Made by a program: the position numbers and the translations under genes. Of a stretch of DNA of 64,000 nucleotides, positions 16,972 to 25,604 are shown in pieces. A model generated the notes under the pieces. The model was given only the letters and a program-made list of their open reading frames with translations. It was not told where the DNA came from and did no database searches. This DNA comes from Candidatus Krumholzibacteriia bacterium (GTDB taxonomy: Bacteria; Krumholzibacteriota; Krumholzibacteriia; LZORAL124-64-63): contig JADGDU010000005.1 of NCBI GenBank assembly GCA_016744705.1, positions 67,762 through 131,761 of the forward strand, in the 5' to 3' direction. Position 1 is the stretch's first letter, and the number at the start of each line of letters is the position of its first letter.

Positions 16972-19812
16972 TTGTCTTTGATTCTTGTGGACGGCTCCGC
17001 CCTTTTTTACCGCTCTCATTTTGCCTTGGCCCGCAGGCCCTTGACGGCGCCCAACGGGGAAGTCACTTCGGTGGTTTTTGGTTTCCTCAATGGTATTCTG
17101 CGTTTGATTGAAAAGTACCAGCCTGAGAATTTGGCTGTGGTTTTTGATGTGAAGGGTAAAAATTTCCGTCACGATATGTATCCCGATTACAAAGCCAATC
17201 GCAAACCAATGCCCGAGGAATTGTCCTCCCAATTGCCTCGTCTGCGTGAGGTGTTGGAAGCTTGGGGTGTGCCCATTTTGGAACAATCGGCGGTGGAAGC
17301 TGATGATGTCATGGGATCCGTGGCCAAGCAATCTGTGGGCAAGATGGATAAGGTTTGGTTCTTCACTGGCGACAAGGATTTCATGCAATTGCTGGACCCA
17401 CGCATTGGCATGCTGAAGCCGGGACACAGGGGCGATGGCATCACCGTCCTGACCGATGAAGATGTGGTCAAAAAGTACACCATGCAGCCGGACAATCTGA
17501 TTGAAGTCTTTGCTTTGGCTGGAGACACCGCCGATAACATTCCCGGCGCCCCGGGTATTGGAGATAAGACTGCCGTCAAGTTGATCAGGGAATATGGGAC
17601 CCTGGAAAATCTTTACGAAAAGCTGGAGGGCAGCAAACTGACCCCCCGCCTGAAACGGGTCTTGGGAGAGAACAAAGAACAGGTGTTTCTTTCAAGGAAC
17701 CTCTTCATCATCAAAAAAGATTTGAAACTGGACATTGATTGGGATTCCCTGCAAACCATTTTGCCCGTTGGGGAAGAGGTGACGCTCTTACTCCAGGAGT
17801 TAGGCTTGCGCAGTGTTCGTGAGTTTGCAGGAAAATTGGCTTCCCGTTTTCCTGCTTTTGTGGCAGGACAAGCTGGAGTTGAATCCATTATAGAGCCCCT
17901 TGAGGAAGTGGAACCTCCCAAAGAATTATCCTGGCTGGAAAAACGTGAAGAGCGTGGATATCAATTGCTGGATAGTGCTGAAAGCATTCACCAATGGCTG
18001 GGCCAACTGGACCCATCGGCACCTTTGGCGGTTGACACAGAAACCGACAGCCTGCGCACAGACACGGCTCGTCTGGTTGGGGTTTGCCTGGCTGGTTACG
18101 ATAAAAAAGGAAAGCACGTTCCTCCTGCCTATATACCCGTACGGTGGAGAGATGAAGATTCAGGCGGCGCTGCTGGTGGGGTGGACACGCTTTTTCCCAT
18201 GGGGAAAGAACATGATCAGGAAGATCTGATCCGGGAAATTTTGGCGCCAGTTTTAGCCCATAACGGAAATTTAAAAATTGCTCAAAACCTGAAATATGAC
18301 CAATGGATCCTTCTGGGAGCTGGCATGCCTATGGGCGGCCCACTTTTTGATACGATGTTGGCTTCATATGTTTTGGATCCGGGACGCCGTGGTCATGGCC
18401 TGGATGATCTGGTTCATGATTTTCTCCAGCACCAGATGATGCCCTTCAAGGGACTCTTTGCTCCAGGCGACCGTCTCAAAGATATTCTGAGTGTTGATTC
18501 TGATCGCCTGGCTCTGTACGCAGCTGAAGATGCTGACTACACCCTCAAGCTCTACGAAAAGTTATTGCCGCTGTTGGAAGAGTCTGGATTGGCTGGTCTC
18601 TTTTATGATCTGGAAATGCCTGTGTCTGCGGTTCTGCTGGAAATGGAACGCAACGGCATCATGATTGACAAATCATTTCTCAGTGGTTTGAAGGATCGTT
18701 TTGAAAAAGAATTGCTGGGGCTGCAGGGGAAAATCCATGAACTGGCCGGTGAAGAGTTCAACATCCAGAGCCCTAAGCAACTGGCAGTTATTCTCTTTGA
18801 AAAAATGGGTTTCAAGCCCATCAAAAAAACAGCTACTGGCTGGAGCACTGATGTTTCAGTGCTGAATGCCCTGGCTGAGGAACACGAACTTCCTGCTCTG
18901 ATTCTGGAATACCGTTCCGTGGCCAAATTGCAAAACACCTATGTGGACGTTTTACCCCAATTGGCCAATCCCGATACAGGGCTCATTCATACATCCTACA
19001 ATCAGGCGGTGGCTGCCACTGGGCGGCTTTCCAGCAGCGATCCCAATCTGCAAAATATTCCCATCAGAACGGACTTGGGCCGCTTGATTCGGCAAGCCTT
19101 TGTGCCGCGCAAAGCGGGCAATGTCTTTCTCAGCGCTGACTATAGCCAAGTGGAACTTCGACTGCTGGCCCACCTGGCCCAGGACCCGGGTTTGCTGGGA
19201 GCCTTCCAGGATGGGGTGGATGTTCACCGCCGCACGGCCGCTCTCATTGAAGGGGTCAGTGAAGATGATGTCACTTCAGAAATGCGTAGCAAGGCTAAGG
19301 CTATCAATTTTGGGGTGATTTATGGCATGGGCGCCAGAGCCCTGGGCCGGCAAATCAAAGTCAGCACCAAAGAGGCCACGGCATTCATTGAAACCTATTT
19401 TGAGACCTACCCTGGTGTGCGGGCTTTCATCGATGAAACCAAAGAAAAAGCCGGTCGCGATGGTTGGGTTGAAACTCTCCTGGGGCGCCGCCGCCTGTTG
19501 CCGGATATCAACTCTGATAACCCACGCATCCGCAGTTTCCAGGAGCGCATCGCCGTCAATACACCCATCCAGGGAACGGCCGCCGATCTCATCAAGCTGG
19601 CAATGTTGCGCATCCAGAAAAAGCTGGCTGAGAGTGAAACAGAAGCTCTGCTCCTGCTGCAGGTTCATGATGAACTGGTTCTGGAACTTCCCCGGGAGAA
19701 TCTGGAAGAAATTTCCGAGCTCGTGAAGCAGGGGATGGAAGGGGCGTTGGAATTGGACATTCCTTTGCTTGTGGATATGAACCATGGTGTCAACTGGTCT
19801 GAGGCTCACTGA
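16972..19812 (+). CDS. polA: DNA polymerase I
   Basis: A 946-residue repair and Okazaki-fragment polymerase with all three activities predicted. The 5'-3' exonuclease domain (about 1-290) has ILVDGSALFYRSHFA, the TGDKDFMQL block and the helix-hairpin-helix IPGAPGIGDKTA. The 3'-5' proofreading domain keeps its acidic residues: DTE in AVDTETDS (near 353), Asp in NLKYD, and Tyr-Asp in YAAEDADYT. The polymerase domain shows ADYSQVELR (motif A), FGVIYGMGA (motif B) and VHDELVLE (motif C). The start is TTG 16972, with AAGGA six bases upstream and the protein beginning SLILVDG. The longer frame from 16822 would overlap nadD by 125 bases. Stop and coaE start overlap (TGATG). Confidence 0.96.
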   Translation: MSLILVDGSALFYRSHFALARRPLTAPNGEVTSVVFGFLNGILRLIEKYQPENLAVVFDVKGKNFRHDMYPDYKANRKPMPEELSSQLPRLREVLEAWGVPILEQSAVEADDVMGSVAKQSVGKMDKVWFFTGDKDFMQLLDPRIGMLKPGHRGDGITVLTDEDVVKKYTMQPDNLIEVFALAGDTADNIPGAPGIGDKTAVKLIREYGTLENLYEKLEGSKLTPRLKRVLGENKEQVFLSRNLFIIKKDLKLDIDWDSLQTILPVGEEVTLLLQELGLRSVREFAGKLASRFPAFVAGQAGVESIIEPLEEVEPPKELSWLEKREERGYQLLDSAESIHQWLGQLDPSAPLAVDTETDSLRTDTARLVGVCLAGYDKKGKHVPPAYIPVRWRDEDSGGAAGGVDTLFPMGKEHDQEDLIREILAPVLAHNGNLKIAQNLKYDQWILLGAGMPMGGPLFDTMLASYVLDPGRRGHGLDDLVHDFLQHQMMPFKGLFAPGDRLKDILSVDSDRLALYAAEDADYTLKLYEKLLPLLEESGLAGLFYDLEMPVSAVLLEMERNGIMIDKSFLSGLKDRFEKELLGLQGKIHELAGEEFNIQSPKQLAVILFEKMGFKPIKKTATGWSTDVSVLNALAEEHELPALILEYRSVAKLQNTYVDVLPQLANPDTGLIHTSYNQAVAATGRLSSSDPNLQNIPIRTDLGRLIRQAFVPRKAGNVFLSADYSQVELRLLAHLAQDPGLLGAFQDGVDVHRRTAALIEGVSEDDVTSEMRSKAKAINFGVIYGMGARALGRQIKVSTKEATAFIETYFETYPGVRAFIDETKEKAGRDGWVETLLGRRRLLPDINSDNPRIRSFQERIAVNTPIQGTAADLIKLAMLRIQKKLAESETEALLLLQVHDELVLELPRENLEEISELVKQGMEGALELDIPLLVDMNHGVNWSEAH

Positions 19813-20402
19813 TGAAAGTCTGGGTCGTGACAGGTCCTATTGGGGCGGGGAAATCCTCTTTTACGACTATTTTAGCCCAGCGTGGGGCTGTGGTAGTGGA
19901 TGCTGACCTATTGGGTCATGAAGTTTTGCAGGACCCGGCTATCATTGCGAGTATAGCCAAAGATTTTGGTTCTCAATGCATTGTGGATGGACAGGTCAAT
20001 CGCCAAAATCTGGGGGCTTTGGTCTTTGCAGATGAAGTGTCCATGGACAAACTGAACGCCTTGATTCATCCTCTCTTAATCGACTTGGTGGTGAAGCGCC
20101 TGTCAGCCCTGGAAAAAGAAGGCAATCACGAGCTTGCCGTGTTGGAGGCTGCCGTGTATTTTTTGTGGCCGCCACTGGATCGGGTCGATTTGGTCATTTC
20201 CGTGGTGGCTCAGGTAGATCTCAGGCTGAACCGGTTGGTGAAAGATCGAGGCTTGAAAACAGAACAGGCGAGAAATCGTTTGCAGGCCCAGGCTGAACTG
20301 GACCACTTTTGGAATACCGCTGATGTCGTCATTGATAACAGCTTCAGTCATCATAAATTGAATGCGGCCGCCACTCAATTGCTGCTTAAACATAACCTTT
20401 GA
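19812..20402 (+). CDS. coaE: Dephospho-CoA kinase
   Basis: CoaE phosphorylates the 3'-hydroxyl of dephospho-CoA, the last step in CoA synthesis. The 196-residue protein has the P-loop GPIGAGKSS, an Asp motif VVDADLLGHEVL, the substrate helix IHPLL and the lid-like block RLNRLVKDRGLKTEQARNR. The usual TGGIGSGKS is VTGPIGAGKS here, still a valid Walker A. It overlaps the polA stop by one base. The N-terminal half is well conserved and the C-terminal third diverges more. Confidence 0.88.
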   Translation: MKVWVVTGPIGAGKSSFTTILAQRGAVVVDADLLGHEVLQDPAIIASIAKDFGSQCIVDGQVNRQNLGALVFADEVSMDKLNALIHPLLIDLVVKRLSALEKEGNHELAVLEAAVYFLWPPLDRVDLVISVVAQVDLRLNRLVKDRGLKTEQARNRLQAQAELDHFWNTADVVIDNSFSHHKLNAAATQLLLKHNL

Positions 20403-20434
20403 AGCCAGGGCCGACCTGGCAGGGAGTTTGTATC

Positions 20435-21539
20435 GTGAAAGAAATATTGGATCGCCTTGCCTCGGCAACGCAACGTCTTGAATCCCTCAAGGAGGGTCTT
20501 TGACTATCCTTCCTTGCTGGAAAAGCTGAGTGCCCTTGAGGCTAAGCAGGCGGAACCAGAATTTTGGAGCGATCAGGATGCGGCCACTGCCGTTTTGCGC
20601 CAAGCCACAACCCTGAAGCAGTGGACTGTTCCTTTGGGAAAAGTCTCTGATCAAACGGAAGAACTGGACTTGTTGGCAGAAATGGCCCAGGAAGAAAATG
20701 ATCCTGAGACCGTCACTGAAATCAAAGAAGGGCTCACCACTTTGGAGAAGAGCCTGGAAAAATTGGATTTCCAATTCCTGCTCAGTGGTGATGACGACAG
20801 CCGGGGAGCTGTGGTGGAAATCCATCCCGGGGCCGGCGGTACTGAAAGCCAGGATTGGGCTCAAATGCTCATGCGCATGTACACGCGCTATTTTGAGCGT
20901 TCGGAATTCAAATTTAAAACCCTGGATCTGCAATCCGGTGATGAAGCGGGCATTAAAAGTGTGGTCATCGAAGTGGATTCCGCTTTTGCCTACGGTTATT
21001 TGAAAAGTGAGTCCGGCGTCCATCGTCTGGTGCGGATCAGTCCTTTCGATTCTCAGAGTCGTCGGCACACGTCCTTTGCTTCGGTCTTTGTCTTTCCGTT
21101 GGTGAATGACGATGTGGAAGTGGAAATCGATATGAGCGATGTGCGGGTTGATACCTACCGGGCCCAGGGTGCCGGTGGCCAGCACGTCAACAAAACCGAT
21201 AGCGCTGTGCGGCTGACTCATGAGCCCACCGGAGTGGTGGTGCAATGCCAGAGCGAGCGCAGCCAATTGCGGAACCGTGAGAGCGCTATGACCATGTTGC
21301 GGGCCAGGCTCTACATGAGAATTATGGAAGAGCGGCAGAAAGAACGCGACGCCATTGAGGCCGATAAGATGGACAACGCCTGGGGCAGCCAGATCCGCTC
21401 CTATGTGTTGCAACCCTACACCAAGGTGAAGGACCATCGCACGGATCATGAAACAGGAAATACCACTGCCGTTTTGGACGGCGACCTTGACGGATTCATA
21501 GATTCCTATTTGCGCTGGATGGGTGCCCGCTCTCGATGA
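20435..21539 (+). CDS. prfB: Peptide chain release factor 2 (programmed +1 frameshift)
   Basis: RF2 ends translation at UGA and UAA. The gene is read in two frames. A GTG at 20435, with AGGGAG upstream, opens a 22-codon frame ending in an in-frame TGA at 20501-20503; a +1 shift on the preceding CTT continues as GAC TAT CCT into a 345-residue frame, giving about 367 residues, the normal RF2 length. The stop-codon recognition tripeptide is SPF (in RISPFDSQ), the RF2 type, and the catalytic GGQ lies in GAGGQHVNKTDSAVR. The shift makes RF2 control its own amount: low RF2 slows termination at UGA and favours shifting. An ATG-like start in the main frame at 20457 would miss the N-terminus. Confidence 0.95.
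20489..20504 (+). promoter_or_regulatory. prfB programmed +1 frameshift signal
   Basis: The site reads AAGGAGGGTCTTTGAC. A Shine-Dalgarno-like AGGAGG sits two bases before the slippery CTT codon, and the zero-frame stop TGA is followed by C, the weak stop context used in RF2 genes. The layout matches the E. coli site, with slightly shorter spacing between the Shine-Dalgarno-like element and CTT. Confidence 0.95.
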
Positions 21540-21584
21540 GCGCCCCTCTTGAACAGATATTTAAAACCAACCGGGAGAAGAGCT

Positions 21585-23102
21585 GTGGCCAGCACTGAAA
21601 ACACTGAAAACCAAGAGAACCAGCAAGACAGTCCTCACCGTCTCATTGAAAGCCGGTTGGAGAAAATGGAAGAGCTGGGCAAGAGCGTTGAGCTGTATCC
21701 ATACAGTTTCGACCGCACCCACACCAGTGTTCAGGCCCGGGAGGCCGAGAAAGAACTCCTGGAAAGCGAAGCCAAGGTTCGTTTCCCAGGCCGGATCATG
21801 ACCAAGCGGGGCACCGGAAAAACTATTTTTGTTCCCATCAGTGATGAGTGGGGAACTCTCCAGGCTTACTTCCGCAAAGATGATTTGGGTGTGGAACGTT
21901 TTGATCTGATCAAGCGGCTCATCGACATTGGCGACTGGATTGGGGTGGAAGGGAAACTCTTTCTGACTCGTACTGGTGAGCTTACAGTGCATGTGGAGAA
22001 TTTCACCTTTCTCTCCAAAGCCATCCGGCCCCTGCCCGAAAAATTCCACGACATGAGTTTGGAAAACAAAAGTCGGAACCGGCACTTGGATCTGGCTATG
22101 AATGTGGAAAGCCGGGAGCGATTCAAAAAGCGCAGTGCCATGGTTTCGGCCATCCGGGCCTTCTATGCCGAAGAAGAGTTTCTGGAAGTGGAAACTCCTG
22201 TGTTGCAGCCTCTCTATGGGGGAGCCACGGCTCGTCCCTTCAAAACGCATCACAACGCTTTGGATATGACTCTGTATATGCGCATTGCCGATGAGCTGTA
22301 TCTCAAACGCCTCATCGTTGGCGGCCTGGAAAGAGTGTATGAAATCGCCAAAGATTTCCGCAATGAAGGCATGGACCGCACTCATAATCCCGAGTTCACC
22401 ATGCTTGAATGTTACGCGGCCTATTGGGATTATGAAGACATGATGAATCACACTGAACGCTTGATTCGCAAACTGGCCACCCAGTTTGGCGATGAAGGGA
22501 AGTTGACCTACGGCGAGCTGGAAATGGACTTCAACCAGCCCTTTGCTCGCATCCGGTTTATGGATGCCCTGCAGGAAAAAACAGGTCAGGATCTCATGAA
22601 GCTGGATGATAGCCAAGTAGCCGATCTGGCCAAAAACAAAGGCATCACGCTGAAAAAAGGCATGGGCCGGGACAAGATTCTGGATGAGCTGTTCAGCGAA
22701 TTGGTGGAACCGGAATTGATCCAACCCACTTTTGTGATGGACCATCCCAAAGAGCTGTCGCCTCTGGCCAAATCTCACCGCACGGCCGAAGGTTTGGTGG
22801 AACGTTTTGAACTCTTCGTGGCTGGCTTTGAACTGGCCAACAGTTTTAGCGAATTGAATGATCCTAGGGAACAACGGCGTCGCTTTTTGGCCCAGAAGGC
22901 CTTGATCGACGCTGGTGATGATGAAGCCCAACCCATTGATGAAGATTTCCTGCAGGCCATGGAGCAGGGCATGCCTCCCACAGGTGGCATGGGCATGGGC
23001 ATTGACCGGTTGATCATGCTGCTGACTGATAGCAACAACATCCGCGACGTCTTGCTCTTCCCTCATATGCGTCCCCTGAGTCCTCAAGAGGCTCAGAAAT
23101 AA
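21585..23102 (+). CDS. lysS: Lysyl-tRNA synthetase, class II
   Basis: LysS charges tRNA-Lys. The 505-residue protein has the N-terminal OB-fold anticodon-binding domain (VRFPGRIMTKRGTGKTIF, about 70-150). The class II catalytic core follows: motif 1 ending in FLEVETPVLQP, motif 2 EIAKDFRNEGMDRTHNPEFTM, and motif 3 GMGMGIDRLIMLL with its ATP-binding Arg. The start is GTG 21585 with GGGAGAAG just upstream; a TTG at 21549 would add 12 residues without similarity. A long minus-strand open frame inside it is an antisense artefact. It is followed one base later by the lipoprotein-release permease. Confidence 0.95.
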   Translation: MASTENTENQENQQDSPHRLIESRLEKMEELGKSVELYPYSFDRTHTSVQAREAEKELLESEAKVRFPGRIMTKRGTGKTIFVPISDEWGTLQAYFRKDDLGVERFDLIKRLIDIGDWIGVEGKLFLTRTGELTVHVENFTFLSKAIRPLPEKFHDMSLENKSRNRHLDLAMNVESRERFKKRSAMVSAIRAFYAEEEFLEVETPVLQPLYGGATARPFKTHHNALDMTLYMRIADELYLKRLIVGGLERVYEIAKDFRNEGMDRTHNPEFTMLECYAAYWDYEDMMNHTERLIRKLATQFGDEGKLTYGELEMDFNQPFARIRFMDALQEKTGQDLMKLDDSQVADLAKNKGITLKKGMGRDKILDELFSELVEPELIQPTFVMDHPKELSPLAKSHRTAEGLVERFELFVAGFELANSFSELNDPREQRRRFLAQKALIDAGDDEAQPIDEDFLQAMEQGMPPTGGMGMGIDRLIMLLTDSNNIRDVLLFPHMRPLSPQEAQK

Positions 23103-23103
23103 G

Positions 23104-24348
23104 ATGCAATTTGCTTACTACATAGCCCGGCGGTATTTGCGCAGCCGGCACCGCAGTGGTTTTTTGAACCGGAGCAGCGTTCTGGCCATCATCGGCATCA
23201 CCATTGGTGTGGCTGTGCTGCACATTGTGCTGGCGGTGATGAATGGCTTCGAAGCGGAAATGCGCCGCACCTTTGTGGAGAACATGCCCATGGTGACGGT
23301 GCATAACACCGCCCCTGAAGGCTTCACTGGTTTGGGTGCCTTGATGGACACCGTGGCTGAAGATGAAGATGTTCTGGGGGTGGCCCCTTTCATCAGGAAA
23401 GAAGCCATCGTCACGGGGGGAAGCCGCTTTGGTGATCCCCGTAACAAAGGAGCCGTCATCTGGGGTATTGAGCCCGATCTGATTGATACGGTGCAACCCC
23501 TGAGCAAATACCTTTTACCCGCTCCGGAAATCCTGGCGGGATTACATGGGGGGAAAGTGCCCCGTGTCATTCTGGGCAGCGATCTGGCTAACAATCTTTA
23601 CGCAGCGGTGGGCGATACGGTGATTCTCACCACCACCAAAGGTGAGTTCAAAGCTGATCGCATTGAAGCCGAAAGCCGCAAAAGTGTGGTCATTGGTTTT
23701 TTCGAAACAGGCATGTATGAATTCGATAGCCAGTTTGCATATATGGATATTGAACAGACACGGGACTTTTTTGGGTACGGCCCTGAAGGAGCCTCTCTGT
23801 TGGGTGTCAAGGTTAAGGATATGATGCAGGCCGACCTGGTGGCCGACCGCATTGAAGAGCACTTGCCCTCCTATCATTATACCAGCAACTGGATGCGCCT
23901 GAACAAGGAACTATTCCAATGGATCAAGACTGAAAAAGCCGTCATGTTTCTTTTGTTGGGGCTAATTATTCTTATCGCCGGTTTCAATATCGTCGGCATT
24001 CTTACCATGATGGTGGGCGAACGCAGACGGGAAATTGGCATTCTCATGTCCATGGGAACCAGCCGCAGCCAAATCCTGGGCATCTTTCTATTCAACGGAA
24101 TTTATTTGGGCATGATGGGTGTGGTCATTGGCAGTGGGGTAGGCTTATTGGCCATTGCTGCCTTGGATAAATTTGGTTTTCCCATTCCAGGGAATGTGTA
24201 TTTCCTGGATACTATTCCCGTGCTGCTACAATGGTCTGATTTCACTTTGGTTGTGGTCCTCACTTTATTTATGTCTGTTGTGGCCGGGTTGTGGCCCAGC
24301 TATGAAGCCGGCCGTCTGAACCCTATGGAGATCATCCGCTATGAATGA
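23104..24348 (+). CDS. lolC: Lipoprotein-releasing ABC transporter permease (LolC/LolE family)
   Basis: A 414-residue inner-membrane permease that helps detach outer-membrane lipoproteins and pass them to LolA. It has the MacB/LolC layout: one N-terminal membrane helix (about 25-50, IGITIGVAVLHIVLAVMNG), a large periplasmic domain of about 220 residues, then three helices (about 280-310, 330-360, 375-400). The family motif GERRREIGILMSMG lies before helix three. Only one permease gene is present next to lolD, so the complex may be a homodimer, as in LolF-type systems. The start ATG immediately follows lysS; the end overlaps lolD by 8 bases. Confidence 0.9.
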   Translation: MQFAYYIARRYLRSRHRSGFLNRSSVLAIIGITIGVAVLHIVLAVMNGFEAEMRRTFVENMPMVTVHNTAPEGFTGLGALMDTVAEDEDVLGVAPFIRKEAIVTGGSRFGDPRNKGAVIWGIEPDLIDTVQPLSKYLLPAPEILAGLHGGKVPRVILGSDLANNLYAAVGDTVILTTTKGEFKADRIEAESRKSVVIGFFETGMYEFDSQFAYMDIEQTRDFFGYGPEGASLLGVKVKDMMQADLVADRIEEHLPSYHYTSNWMRLNKELFQWIKTEKAVMFLLLGLIILIAGFNIVGILTMMVGERRREIGILMSMGTSRSQILGIFLFNGIYLGMMGVVIGSGVGLLAIAALDKFGFPIPGNVYFLDTIPVLLQWSDFTLVVVLTLFMSVVAGLWPSYEAGRLNPMEIIRYE

Positions 24349-25051
24349 GACCAGTTCCGGTACGCCCCTTTTGGAGGCCCGCGGCATTCGGAAAGTTTTT
24401 TCCCGCAGTGATGGCGAGCTGGTGGTCCTTGATTCCTGTGATTTTATCCTGGAAAGCGGGCAGGCCATTGCTGTGGTGGGAGAGTCGGGATCCGGCAAGA
24501 GCACCTTTCTCAATATTCTGGGAGCTTTGGATCACAGCACTTCCGGAATGGTGCTGCACCAAGGCAAGCGGCTTGAATTCAGGGACCGATCTGTGGTGGA
24601 CCAATGGCGCCGCCAGGAGGTAGGATTCGTTTTTCAAAGCCACATGCTGCTGCCCGATTTTACGGCTCTGGAAAACTTGTTGCTACCGGCTCGCAGAATG
24701 GGCCCGGTGAATGCAGAAATACGGCAACGCGCCCATGATTTTCTGGACACCATGGGACTCAAAGCACGAGCCGATCATCTGCCTGGAGAACTCTCCGGTG
24801 GAGAGCAGCAACGCATCGCCGTGGCCAGGGCTTTTATGAACAAACCTTCCATCGTGTTGGCCGACGAACCTTTTGGAAATTTGGACCAAAAAATTGGTGG
24901 CCACCTGGGTGAGATGTTGTTTGGTTTGAGAGACAAGGAAGGCACCAGCCTGGTCATCGTAACTCACGATATGCACCTGGCGGAGCAGGCCGATAGGATC
25001 ATGAAGCTGGAACACGGGAATTTGGTTTCGGTGGAGGACGTATCTACTTAG
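24341..25051 (+). CDS. lolD: Lipoprotein-releasing ABC transporter ATP-binding protein
   Basis: A 236-residue ATPase that powers the adjacent permease. Walker A is GESGSGKST, the Q-loop is VFQSHMLLPDF, the ABC signature LSGGEQQR, Walker B IVLADEPFGNLD, and the H-loop VTHDMHLA. The short linker and the LLPDFTALEN sequence are of the LolD/MacB class. It overlaps the permease gene by 8 bases and lies 19 bases before mcsA. Confidence 0.92.
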   Translation: MNETSSGTPLLEARGIRKVFSRSDGELVVLDSCDFILESGQAIAVVGESGSGKSTFLNILGALDHSTSGMVLHQGKRLEFRDRSVVDQWRRQEVGFVFQSHMLLPDFTALENLLLPARRMGPVNAEIRQRAHDFLDTMGLKARADHLPGELSGGEQQRIAVARAFMNKPSIVLADEPFGNLDQKIGGHLGEMLFGLRDKEGTSLVIVTHDMHLAEQADRIMKLEHGNLVSVEDVST

Positions 25052-25070
25052 AATTGTTGAAAGGGGCCGT

Positions 25071-25604
25071 ATGCAGTGCCAGGATTGTGGCTCGAACGAT
25101 GCCTTTGTTCACCTGACTGAAATTACTGATGGGGAAGTTAACAGCATTTGGCTGTGCTCCCTGTGCTCTCTGAAACGCCAGGCCAAGCGGCAACCATCCT
25201 TCCCCAAGCCACCCATCGATGGTGACGATTCCGAAAGCCTGGCTTCTTTTTTGGGTGAAGATTTTAACCAGCCGGATCAGCCTTCTGCGCAAATTGCCGT
25301 AAAAACCTGCCCCTCCTGTGATTATAGCCTGGACCAATGGCAGAAGAACAATCTTCTGGGCTGTCCACGCTGTTATCAGGCCTTCAGCGCAGCCATGGCG
25401 CCTCATCTAACCCGCTTCCATGGTCATGCCACCCATTTTGGCAAATTCCCCCAACATCATTTGGAAGGAACCAACCAGCTGGCCTCCATTAAAAGAGTCA
25501 GGGTGGCCTTGGAAAAAGCGGTGGCCCGGGAGGACTTTGAAGAAGCAGCCCGCCAACGTGATTTGCTTAGGGTCCTTAAAACCGGGAAGGATGAAGAGTC
25601 GTGA
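25071..25604 (+). CDS. mcsA: McsA-like zinc-finger/UVR-motif protein
   Basis: In Firmicutes McsA binds and activates the arginine kinase McsB and links it to ClpC. The 177-residue product has the expected pattern: two N-terminal CxxC pairs (MQCQDC, LCSLC), a second zinc region (CPSCDYS, GCPRCYQ), and a C-terminal UVR motif (ALEKAVAREDFEEAARQRDLLR) that could contact ClpC. The stop overlaps the mcsB GTG by four bases. The gene looks intact even though the partner kinase has lost catalytic residues, so McsA may act as an adaptor here. Confidence 0.88.
   Translation: MQCQDCGSNDAFVHLTEITDGEVNSIWLCSLCSLKRQAKRQPSFPKPPIDGDDSESLASFLGEDFNQPDQPSAQIAVKTCPSCDYSLDQWQKNNLLGCPRCYQAFSAAMAPHLTRFHGHATHFGKFPQHHLEGTNQLASIKRVRVALEKAVAREDFEEAARQRDLLRVLKTGKDEES

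Noticed and set aside
21561..23087. 508-codon minus-strand frame over lysS
   Set aside because: Antisense to lysS, His/Gln/Phe-rich translation without family features; same cause.
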